From assembly GCA_023421135.1 (NCBI GenBank), contig JAEZUG010000074.1, positions 1 to 17,706 of the forward strand: a stretch of DNA of 17,706 nucleotides, written 5' to 3'. Position 1 is the first letter of the stretch; each line of letters opens with the position of its first letter. This document shows positions 1 to 6,097 of the stretch, one piece after another. The position numbers and the translations under genes were made by a program. Under the pieces are notes generated by a model. The model ran no database searches. It was not told the DNA's origin and was given only the letters and a program-made list of their open reading frames with translations. The stretch is from Candidatus Cloacimonadota bacterium (GTDB taxonomy: Bacteria > Cloacimonadota > Cloacimonadia > Cloacimonadales > Cloacimonadaceae).

Positions 1-30
1 TGCGTGGAAGAGTAGGTTGCCGCCATCGCT
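1..30 (+). rRNA. rrf: 5S ribosomal RNA, 3' end (partial)
   Basis: The first ~28 bases match the conserved 3' end of bacterial 5S rRNA: a GAGTAGG core of the loop E/helix region followed by TTGCCGCCA, which would be the 3' strand of helix I. The 5' portion, including the partner strand of helix I, lies outside the window, so the exact end cannot be fixed by pairing; position 28-30 is an estimate. A C/T-rich run ending in five T's follows (about 35-47) and could help termination. If correct, a plus-strand rRNA operon ends here, facing the minus-strand lipoprotein gene. The match is by eye from memory of 5S sequences. Confidence 0.72.
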
Positions 31-47
31 AACGCCTCTCTCTTTTT

Positions 48-128
48 AGTGAACAGTGAACAGTGATCAGTGATCAGTGAACAGATAGTGACAAGTGACA
101 AGTGACAAGTGACAAGTGACAAGTGACT
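48..128. repeat. Heptameric tandem repeats, two related blocks
   Basis: Two adjacent blocks of 7-bp units. Block 1 (48-82) has five units of AGTGAAC or AGTGATC. After a 4-base interruption, block 2 (87-128) has five exact AGTGACA units and a sixth ending in T. All units share AGTGA, so the blocks probably arose by slippage from one ancestral heptamer with later divergence. The array starts about 20 bp after the presumed 5S end. No coding capacity is apparent. From 129 to 256 I see only a short palindrome (151-161) and a near-duplicated GTGGGATTAT / TTGGGATTAT pair around 200-225. Confidence 0.9.
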
Positions 129-256
129 AGAGGGTAAGCTGGGCTGGGAGTCGCTAAGCGATCAAAGATTTGTGTAAGGATGCTCTCTCTCGATAAAGCG
201 GTGGGATTATAGCGTTGGGATTATCAACACTATAGTAGGACAGACAAGAGATGTAT

Positions 257-1549
257 CTAGTTTGTGCCCAGTACCAGGAAGTTCAAGACAAAGCTTTTAT
301 CCAACCTGTTCCCAGAGTAGTCCGCCAGTGTATTTTCCACGGTTAAGGTGTAAGAACGGTTAGCTGCGAGGTTTGCCGTAGGCCTCACCCTGATTTGCCG
401 GGGATTGGAAGAAAGCCTATCAAAGCCAAGGCTCTGATTGCCGTCGGCAGAACGAAGCTCCAGATTGATGGAAGCAGGATTCACAATCTCCGAGAAAGTG
501 ATCAAAAGCTCAGGCTTCAGGGATTGCACTGCGGTGCCATTACGCGGATTACTTCCAGAGACCTGAGGAGGAGTGCTATCACCCGTAATCGATCCAGTGA
601 AGCTGCTCCGAACACTGCGATTCACGTTTCCTTTTCTATCAGTTAATCCGCTGATCTGCAATTCATACTCCGCTCTCACCTGCTCGGCTGTGATGATCAC
701 CAAATTCTCTGCTTCCAGATAGTGCGTCACTATGGGGATTTCTCCAGCGCCGGAGATTGAGAGCTTTAGTTCAGACAGGGATGCCACCGGCTCGCTGAAG
801 CCAACCAAGAGCTCCCGATTGCTAGCGGTTCTGATGGTTCGTATCCTTGGCAGGCTGGTATCCGCATAAGCCATAATCAAATCCAGGCTGGCAAGTCCCC
901 TCACGTTCACTCTTCCTTCCGTCCAGGGTTCTACCCCAAAGTCGTAACGGCTATTTGCATTCTTATCAATAAATGCCCTGTAAATGTGAGTGGCAGGATT
1001 TAACACGTCTATAGCAAATGCACCACCTGATATCTGCCGGGAAAGCACTTGCAGAGAATCTGCACTAAAGAGGCTGAACTGCAGCGGGAAAGCCCGGTCT
1101 GCTTCATCTTCATAGATCACAGTGCCGGATAGACGGTTACGCTGCAAAGTTCCTGAGGCATAGACCAGGCTTTGGTTTTCTGCCAAAGCATTACCGCGGA
1201 TATCCTTGATCCGGCTGGTGAGGGTCACAAAATAGTTCGTATCCTGCAGGAGCGGTTCATTGATACGGATAGTGATCTTATTGCGTTCCACCACCACTTT
1301 CTTGTTTTGTATCAGGGGATAGATATAAAGTCCGGTCGTAACAGAGCTCTTATCCAAATGCTTGGAGAAGCTCAGCTCAATCACGCCTTCGCTGATATCA
1401 GCAAACTCTGCCGGCAAGCTGGCCAACAGCTCCGGTTTTGTGGTGTCTTCCGGTCCCCCGGTGGGATTGCGTTTGCTGCCACAGCCAAACTGCAGTATCG
1501 CTGAGAGCATTATCACTGTGATAATAAAGAGTTTAGAAACCCTGTTCAT
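257..1549 (-). CDS. Ig-like (Big_5) domain lipoprotein
   Basis: 430-residue predicted lipoprotein. I chose the ATG at 1549 because AAGGAA lies 7 bases upstream and it opens a classic lipoprotein signal: Asn-Arg-x-x-Lys, a hydrophobic stretch, then LQFGC with the acylated Cys at residue 23. A start at 1609 would put about 20 extra residues before this signal and is less likely. After the Cys come roughly three beta-sandwich units. Units at about 36-130 and 322-430 have the TxPxxxxxxP...F(S/D) pattern of bacterial Ig-like Big_5 domains, and a third lies around 225-320. Residues ~138-215 resemble a transthyretin-like unit with a D-x-N-x-x-x-x-D-x-G loop. The start overlaps the 3' end of ribE by 17 bases, so translation is probably coupled. 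Likely an envelope-anchored structural protein; no enzymatic motif seen. Confidence 0.85.
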   Translation of the reverse strand: MNRVSKLFIITVIMLSAILQFGCGSKRNPTGGPEDTTKPELLASLPAEFADISEGVIELSFSKHLDKSSVTTGLYIYPLIQNKKVVVERNKITIRINEPLLQDTNYFVTLTSRIKDIRGNALAENQSLVYASGTLQRNRLSGTVIYEDEADRAFPLQFSLFSADSLQVLSRQISGGAFAIDVLNPATHIYRAFIDKNANSRYDFGVEPWTEGRVNVRGLASLDLIMAYADTSLPRIRTIRTASNRELLVGFSEPVASLSELKLSISGAGEIPIVTHYLEAENLVIITAEQVRAEYELQISGLTDRKGNVNRSVRSSFTGSITGDSTPPQVSGSNPRNGTAVQSLKPELLITFSEIVNPASINLELRSADGNQSLGFDRLSSNPRQIRVRPTANLAANRSYTLTVENTLADYSGNRLDKSFVLNFLVLGTN

Positions 1550-2153
1550 GTAACCATTCCTTGCTGATTGAGCCTTTGGAGCCCAGGATAAATTTACCCA
1601 ACACGTCATACTCCAGATTCACTTTGGTCTGGACACGCAGTTGAGAGAGATTGGAGTTATCGATTGTGTGACCTATCAGAGCCACTTTAAACCATCCCGA
1701 GCTCAGTTCCGCCACTGTGAGGCTAACTCCATTGATGGCAATCGACCCCTGTGGGATCATCAGTGCACGATCGGAAGCCGGAAGCTCCAGCTTTAGATAG
1801 AGAGCATCCCTGATACTAGTTCGTTCCAGAAGAGCGGCAGTGCGATCCACGTGCCCCTGCACCCAATGCCCATCCAGCCGGTCTCCCAGCTTCAAAGCCC
1901 TCTCCAGATTGATCTTATCCCCAGGCTGCCACAAAGAGGCAGTGGTCTTTTTCACAGTTTCGTTCATCACCTGAACCGTGAAGCTTTGCGTGCTCAGCTC
2001 CACCACCGTGAGGCAAATACCATTACAAGCCACGGAGGATGAGTATTTCAAGTCATCAAAGCCAGAGGGACGGCTGATAGTGAGCATAGTCTGCTCTCCG
2101 CTCTGTCTCCTAGACTTCAGTTCGCCTATTGCTTCAATGATACCCGTAAACAT
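1533..2153 (-). CDS. ribE: Riboflavin synthase, alpha subunit
   Basis: 206 residues, the usual length. The enzyme dismutates two 6,7-dimethyl-8-ribityllumazine molecules to riboflavin plus a pyrimidine, the last step of riboflavin synthesis. The N-terminus MFTGIIEAIG is the family signature. Two homologous lumazine-binding barrels are visible: the first has an ACNGICLTV segment, and the second has GSIAINGVSLTV followed by an IGHT-type segment. Between them is the GHWVQGHVD motif. The gene starts 2 bases after the recR stop and overlaps the lipoprotein gene downstream, indicating an operon. The SD is weak (a short purine run just before ATG), consistent with coupling to recR. No FMN riboswitch is visible here, and none would be expected mid-operon. 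Confidence 0.96.
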   Translation of the reverse strand: MFTGIIEAIGELKSRRQSGEQTMLTISRPSGFDDLKYSSSVACNGICLTVVELSTQSFTVQVMNETVKKTTASLWQPGDKINLERALKLGDRLDGHWVQGHVDRTAALLERTSIRDALYLKLELPASDRALMIPQGSIAINGVSLTVAELSSGWFKVALIGHTIDNSNLSQLRVQTKVNLEYDVLGKFILGSKGSISKEWLHEQGF

Positions 2154-2155
2154 CT

Positions 2156-2752
2156 TTAAACCGTAAAACGCCGTTTCCAGGCATTGGACAGAGTTACAGA
2201 ACTGCTATATTCCAGCTCTCCGCCAAAGGGAATCCCTGTGGAAAGCCGGGTGATCCGAATAGCCTTATCTTTCAATAGCTCTGTGAGATAGTGGATGGTC
2301 GCCTCTCCTTCAGCAGAGGGTTTAAGCGCCAGGATCAGTTCCTGGGGTTTGAGCTCTTCAATCCGCTTGATCAGAGCTTCGGCCTGAATCTGCTCCGGGC
2401 CGTAACCATCCAGAGGCGAGAGCAGATGCCCCAAAACGAAGTATCTGCCCTTAAACTCGTTCATGTTTTCGATGATCTGAACGTCTGAACTGCTTTCCAC
2501 CACGCAGAGGACGTCGTCCTGACGGTCTGTTGCAACACAGATCGGGCAGGGATCGAGCTCGGAGAGGATCTGACAATGGCTACAACGTGTGAAGCTCTCC
2601 ACCGTGTTCTTGATCGTCTCTGCCAGCTCCAGAGCAAAGCTCTTATCCTGACTTATCAAGAACCACGCCAAGCGCTGAGCTGTTTTCCTGCCGATACCAG
2701 GAAAGCGGTTGAAAGCTTGGATCAGGCGTTCCAGCGATAGTGAGACCAGCAT
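2156..2752 (-). CDS. recR: Recombination mediator protein RecR
   Basis: 198 residues, typical for RecR, which acts with RecF/RecO to load RecA on SSB-coated gaps. Visible in order: an N-terminal helix-hairpin-helix (RFPGIGRKTAQR, ~16-27); a C4 zinc site with Cys57, Cys60, Cys69 and Cys72; a Toprim domain (~81-175) containing VVESSSD and the PSAEGEATIHYL segment; and the C-terminal GIPFGGELEY-x-x-x-VTL region that closes the family. The start ATG at 2752 has no clear SD and lies 9 bases after the ybaB stop, so translation is probably coupled. The ybaB-recR pairing is widely conserved; dnaX, often upstream of it in other bacteria, is absent here. Confidence 0.97.
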   Translation of the reverse strand: MLVSLSLERLIQAFNRFPGIGRKTAQRLAWFLISQDKSFALELAETIKNTVESFTRCSHCQILSELDPCPICVATDRQDDVLCVVESSSDVQIIENMNEFKGRYFVLGHLLSPLDGYGPEQIQAEALIKRIEELKPQELILALKPSAEGEATIHYLTELLKDKAIRITRLSTGIPFGGELEYSSSVTLSNAWKRRFTV

Positions 2753-2761
2753 CAGGAATCT

Positions 2762-3085
2762 TTAGAACATGCCGGGGATTTTCATGCCGCCGGTGAGCTT
2801 GCCCATGGTCTCTTCGGAGGCTTCGCTTACCTTGGAATGGGCTTCCTGTATGGCTGCCACGATCATATCTTCCAGCATTTCTACATCTTCGGGATCCACT
2901 GCAGCGGGATCTATCTTGAGGCTCTTAAGTTCGTATTTACCGGTTAACACCACTTTTACCACCCCACCGCCGGAGCTGGCTTCAAACTCTTTGCTTTCCA
3001 GCTCAGATTGAGATTTCATCATCTCAGCCTGCATCTTTTGTGCCTGTTTCATCAGGTCTTTCATATTCTTTCCACCGGGAAACAT
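2762..3085 (-). CDS. ybaB: YbaB/EbfC family nucleoid-associated protein
   Basis: 107 residues. The small DNA-binding YbaB/EbfC proteins form tweezer-like dimers. Diagnostic features are the N-terminal MKDLMKQAQKMQAEM amphipathic helix, the central VKVVLTGKYELKSLKIDP strand pair, the DVEMLEDMIVAAIQEA helix, and the G/M/P-rich C-terminus ending KIPGMF. The ATG at 3085 is preceded by AGGAG with a 5-base spacer and is preferred over the internal ATG at 3064. It is the first gene of the ybaB-recR-ribE-lipoprotein operon, with a promoter presumably in the gap upstream (3086-3265); I could not identify a convincing -35/-10 pair. Confidence 0.96.
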   Translation of the reverse strand: MFPGGKNMKDLMKQAQKMQAEMMKSQSELESKEFEASSGGGVVKVVLTGKYELKSLKIDPAAVDPEDVEMLEDMIVAAIQEAHSKVSEASEETMGKLTGGMKIPGMF

Positions 3086-3265
3086 ATCAACTCCTAGGTT
3101 GTTAAATGAAGCTGCATGTGATTATGCAGTTGTTGTCATGCTCTCCTAAAAAGACTCTGCTGTCAAGTGCAAAATTCACGAACGTGCTCCCAGGAAGGTG
3201 AACAGGAGCAGGTCTGCTTCGCTGGCTGAGTATGCTGCCCCTTGATATGCCAGACTACACACACC

Positions 3266-3466
3266 GTCATTCCGGGAATTCGGGGTCACCTAAGCTGAAC
3301 GAAGTGAAGCTTTGGGGTAGAATTGCCCGGAATCCATAAACTATACCTTTAGTAATGAAGTATCACTAGAGTAGAAGATATCATCCTGAAGGGTGAACAA
3401 GCTCCGTGAATTCCTGACTAGTTGTTTCATACGGCTTCGCTCGTATAAACAACTCTCAGGAATGAC
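3266..3466. repeat. Composite inverted-repeat element bounded by GTCATTCC / GGAATGAC
   Basis: The left end GTCATTCC (3266-3273) and right end GGAATGAC (3459-3466) are exact reverse complements 201 bp apart. Each end belongs to its own hairpin. The left one pairs ATTCCGGGAATTC (3269-3281) with GAATTGCCCGGAAT (3320-3333), with one bulged base. The right one pairs ATTCCTGA (3410-3417), GTTGTTT (3421-3427) and ATACG (3429-3433) with their complements at 3456-3463, 3447-3453 and 3442-3446 around an 8-base loop. The architecture resembles a small non-autonomous palindromic or MITE-like repeat; no target-site duplication was confirmed. Confidence 0.6.
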
Positions 3467-3519
3467 GAACCGCGGGGCGATTATCCCACCACAGTCATGC
3501 TGCTTTCTGCTTCGATACG

Positions 3520-3580
3520 CATGAGACACCCATGTGACACCCATGAGACACCCATGTAAAATCATGCGTGTCATATGGGT
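3520..3580. repeat. 11-bp tandem repeat with inverted partner
   Basis: Three 11-bp units, CATGAGACACC, CATGTGACACC and CATGAGACACC (3520-3552), are followed by a partial CATGT. Just beyond, GTGTCATATGGG (about 3568-3579) is the reverse complement of CCCATATGACAC, one base off the unit junction CCCATGTGACAC, so a hairpin can form. It lies 40-100 bp past the stop codon of the YGPP lipoprotein gene and could act as a 3' structure for that transcript, but it lacks a T-run. Confidence 0.75.
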
Positions 3581-3620
3581 ATGAGATGAGTTTCTGATGT
3601 GTGCTAAACAGGGATATATA

Positions 3621-4076
3621 CTAGAATCCTCCGGGCGGGCCATAACAAACATCAGAATCGGGAGCTTCTGGAGGTGGGTCGGTCTGGGAGGAGGGTTTCA
3701 GACTGTCCAGCTTTGCAGGAGCATTGAGACAGGATTTGTCCTTAGCACCGTCTTTTGGCCTATCATTGGGCTTGGGTGGAGGATTAAAGACTTCCGGAGG
3801 ACCGTAGGCCACAATAGATTCCAGATTGACATCAGTGGGTGTCTCCGGAGCTGGCTCTACTTCCTCATAATCCGGGGGAGGTCCGTAATCTACGTTTTCA
3901 TCGGGATCTATCCGTTTCTTGGGAGTGCAGCTTGAACTGAGTAACAAGCTTAAGAGAGCGGTGAAGAAAATACCCAAGCTTAGCCTTAGCTTGCGCCAGG
4001 TCTTATTGCGAGGCTCGAGAATCAGGATCGAGCAGCCCATCTGCAGGATCAAAGCCATAATCATCAAGTGTTTCAT
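3621..4076 (-). CDS. Putative rSAM-modified lipoprotein with three YGPP motifs
   Basis: 151 residues from the ATG at 4076, chosen because AAAGGAG sits 5 bases upstream; an in-frame GTG at 4082 overlaps that SD. The N-terminus has two hydrophobic stretches: residues ~3-20 ending near QMGC (Cys15), and a better signal (~28-50, basic TWRKLRLSLG, hydrophobic run, LSSSC) with candidate lipid-attachment Cys50. The mature part is Pro/Asp/Glu-rich, low in complexity and probably disordered. It contains NVDYGPPPDY, IVAYGPPEVF and DVCYGPPGGF, with YGPP at residues 64, 91 and 145; the last closes the protein. It follows a radical SAM/SPASM gene on the same strand by 122 bases. From memory, Bacteroidetes rSAM/lipoprotein pairs (TIGR04133/TIGR04134) carry a YG-x-P motif soon after the lipobox. 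I infer it is the maturase's substrate; the modification is unknown. Confidence 0.72.
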   Translation of the reverse strand: MKHLMIMALILQMGCSILILEPRNKTWRKLRLSLGIFFTALLSLLLSSSCTPKKRIDPDENVDYGPPPDYEEVEPAPETPTDVNLESIVAYGPPEVFNPPPKPNDRPKDGAKDKSCLNAPAKLDSLKPSSQTDPPPEAPDSDVCYGPPGGF

Positions 4077-4088
4077 AGTCACTCCTTT

Positions 4089-4104
4089 ACCGCATATCTG
4101 CGGT
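4089..4104 (-). promoter_or_regulatory. Small hairpin just upstream of the lipoprotein SD
   Basis: ACCGCA (4089-4094) and TGCGGT (4099-4104) form a 6-bp stem with a 4-base loop directly 5' of the AAAGGAG ribosome site of the YGPP lipoprotein gene, inside the 122-bp spacer after the radical SAM gene. It could tune relative translation of substrate and enzyme or stabilise a processed transcript. Evidence is the base pairing alone. The rest of 4105-4198 shows only a weak TGGGT/ACCCA pair near 4125-4137 and no clear promoter. Confidence 0.35.
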
Positions 4105-4198
4105 TAGAGCCAATACTTTTGGTTGTGGGTTCCACCCATACTCAACCGATAATAAAATAACCAGAAAATGAGAAAGTGATCAGGGAAAAAGAATGGTA

Positions 4199-5281
4199 TC
4201 ACTTTGATCTCCATTCTTTGATACAGTGAGCGTTGCCCAGACGCATCACCCAGCAACCGCCCCGGCACAGGTTCCAAAGTTCGCAAGCTCCACAGCGTGG
4301 ATCTTGCTCCCGCAGAGATTGGTTCCGATACTTCGTGAAGCCTTTCTGCCAGATAGAATCAAAGCTCTCTTCCAGAATGCTGCCTTCGATAAAGCTGGGA
4401 TCATCCGGCATTTCAGGGCAACCCCGGATCTTGCCGTCTGTGCCCAGACAACAGGCACTTAACCCCACCGGGCAGAAGGTAACCTTGCTGCGGAATCTGG
4501 CTTCATCTCTGCCCAGATAAGTAAGGTTTTCGCCAATCAGAATAGGAATCTCGTCTCTTGTGCGGTTTATGAAGCTTAAAAGCTGCTCCAGTGCATCACT
4601 CTCGATCTGCAATCCTGTCTTCTCCGCTCTTCCGATGGGCATCAGGGGGATGATCTTCCAGAGGTCAACCTGCTCCTGTTGGACGATTTGCTTCAGAGTA
4701 TCCAATCTGGCAAGATTCATGGAACTAACAACAGACGATACCGTTAGCAACTTGATCCCAGTCGCCCGGCAATGGCGCAGGGCCTGTATAGCCCGATCAT
4801 AGGCCTGAGGATTTTGGCGGATATGATTGTGAGTGTCTCTATCTCCATCGAGGCTGATCTGGATAGAGCTGACTCCCGCGGCTTTCAGGGCTTGAGCTTT
4901 GGACTGATCCAGGATAAAGCCGTTGGTTGCAACACCTGTTCTGATGCCCAGACTGGTAGCATAACTGAGTAGTTCAACCAGGTCTTGACGCAGAAGAGGT
5001 TCTCCACCGGTCACGGCAAAAGTGCGCACCTTAAGCTCGGCAAGTTGATCTATAAAAGCTTTAACCTGTGCAGTGGAGAGCTCGGTATCATAATGCTCTT
5101 TGGATGCTCCACAGTGAAGACAGTTGAGATTACAGCGCCGGGTGCAATCCCAAAGCACATAGCTGGGGGGAGGAACCCGGCCGGAGCTTAGTCCGGCCAG
5201 TTCAAACCTCTTGCGGAAGAGATCCAGCCGCAGGGCTGAATTCCAATAGTTGATCTTCTGTTTCAGCCGCACCTGAATCAC
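4199..5281 (-). CDS. Radical SAM/SPASM domain maturase
   Basis: 360 residues. The radical SAM [4Fe-4S] motif is Cys50-x3-Cys54-x2-Cys57 (CNLNCLHC), preceded by SYVLWDCTRR. The SAM-contacting TGGEPLLR segment is at ~91-98, with further barrel strands at ATNGF and ISLDG. The C-terminal Cys-rich region is SPASM-like, with Cys270, 277, 278, 288, 330, 333, 339, 343 and 353, including CGACELWNLCRGGC; such domains hold one or two auxiliary Fe-S clusters in peptide and protein maturases. The opening resembles what I recall of the rSAM/lipoprotein-system enzymes of Bacteroidetes, and a YGPP lipoprotein is encoded directly downstream. The start is uncertain: GTG at 5281 (weak AGG 4 bases upstream) or GTG at 5272. 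Alternatives are heme-related (AhbD/NirJ-like) or quinohemoprotein-type SPASM enzymes, but no such partner genes are nearby. Confidence 0.9.
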   Translation of the reverse strand: MIQVRLKQKINYWNSALRLDLFRKRFELAGLSSGRVPPPSYVLWDCTRRCNLNCLHCGASKEHYDTELSTAQVKAFIDQLAELKVRTFAVTGGEPLLRQDLVELLSYATSLGIRTGVATNGFILDQSKAQALKAAGVSSIQISLDGDRDTHNHIRQNPQAYDRAIQALRHCRATGIKLLTVSSVVSSMNLARLDTLKQIVQQEQVDLWKIIPLMPIGRAEKTGLQIESDALEQLLSFINRTRDEIPILIGENLTYLGRDEARFRSKVTFCPVGLSACCLGTDGKIRGCPEMPDDPSFIEGSILEESFDSIWQKGFTKYRNQSLREQDPRCGACELWNLCRGGCWVMRLGNAHCIKEWRSK

Positions 5282-5354
5282 TGCCTAACCAACACTGTAC
5301 GAGTGATTAGGGCTGGCTGATACTCAAGGTTATTGATTCTCATGGATGAAGCTG

Positions 5355-5954
5355 TTATCTGGTACCCACCAGCTTGACATCATCAATCCAGGCACCCAGA
5401 TAGTCATGCTCGCTGCCATCGGTATGGAACTCAAAGGATATATAGATGGGTGTGGAGCCTCGATAATCATTCAAGGAAATGCTGTGCTCTGTCCATAGTT
5501 CCTCTTCATTTCCGGTTTCACGGTGGATGGGAGATTCCTCCTGGTTATCAGGAAGGTTTCTCACAACGTTCACGACCAGATAATCATAGTCTTCTTCTGT
5601 GGAAACCAGGCTGGCAAAACTGAGTGTGGCAGAAGTATAACCGCTTAGGTCAAAGGGGCCGAAGACGAGCTTGGCTTCCATATCGTCCTGGTAGTGGTAG
5701 CTATCCTCATCTTCTTCTCCATAAAGGTATTCTTCATATTCATCCCAGTCTTCATCATAGGTGCCGGCACACCAGGCAGACCAGGAGCCGGTCTTGGAAG
5801 TGTGGTTATTATCGTCCCAAGTGGGTTCTCCGGAAACAGTGGTTTTTTCTCCGGGGAAAGTCCCCTCAAAACCTTCTTCAAAGATGGTAACAGTGGCGGC
5901 AGGAAGGATTGACAGGGCAAGGACAAGTAGCAGTGCTAAGTATATCTTCTTCAT
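5355..5954 (-). CDS. Secreted acidic protein, MAM/jelly-roll-like fold
   Basis: 199 residues. The ATG at 5954 is preceded by GAGGTG (4-base spacer) and opens a Sec signal peptide (MKKIYLALLL, hydrophobic to ~19, probable cleavage near PAA). The mature protein shows a pattern seen in bacterial extracellular beta-sandwich domains of MAM/carbohydrate-binding type: an EEGFEGTFP start, GPFDLSGYTSATLSF in the middle (~99-113), YISFEFHTDG, and an AWIDDVKL end. This corresponds to one such domain and almost nothing else. Residues 67-93 are an unusual Asp/Glu/Tyr-rich insertion that could bind metal ions. There is no C-terminal sorting domain. It lies 73 bp upstream of the radical SAM gene on the same strand, so co-transcription is possible but unproven. 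Biochemical role unknown. Confidence 0.78.
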   Translation of the reverse strand: MKKIYLALLLVLALSILPAATVTIFEEGFEGTFPGEKTTVSGEPTWDDNNHTSKTGSWSAWCAGTYDEDWDEYEEYLYGEEDEDSYHYQDDMEAKLVFGPFDLSGYTSATLSFASLVSTEEDYDYLVVNVVRNLPDNQEESPIHRETGNEEELWTEHSISLNDYRGSTPIYISFEFHTDGSEHDYLGAWIDDVKLVGTR

Positions 5955-6097
5955 TTTTCACCTCACGTGTGTTTGATAGTGCAGATAATTTAGCTCTGCG
6001 GGAGGTCTTTCGCCACGTCAAAGAGGCTTGTAGTGAACGTTCAAGCTGAGATAAGTGTGGAAGGGATTCAACAGGGGTGAGCAGTGGGTGGAGATTA

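Larger units (their letters stand above)
3086..3620. other. 535-bp intergenic region with inverted and tandem repeats
   Basis: No convincing gene. A 103-codon minus-strand frame and the plus-strand frames here have no recognisable protein features and run through palindromes. The region holds a composite inverted repeat (3266-3466) and an 11-bp tandem repeat with an inverted partner (3520-3580), listed separately. Positions 3086-3265 should contain the promoter of ybaB; I see nothing else in them. Confidence 0.7.

Noticed and set aside
48..128. CRISPR-like array
   Set aside because: Units are 7 bp and contiguous, with no spacers, so this is a simple tandem repeat.
3341..3652. 103-codon minus-strand frame after the YGPP gene
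   Set aside because: It runs through the 11-bp tandem repeat and a hairpin and overlaps the lipoprotein 3' end; composition (many His, Arg, Cys) looks like translated repeat DNA.
3597..3935. 112-codon plus-strand frame opposite the YGPP gene
   Set aside because: Antisense to the lipoprotein gene. The minus-strand frame has a good SD, signal peptide and repeated motif, while this one has none.
4104..4286. 60-codon minus-strand frame between maturase and lipoprotein as a second small precursor peptide
   Set aside because: Most of it overlaps the 3' end of the radical SAM gene in another frame and it lacks an SD or a YGPP-like motif.
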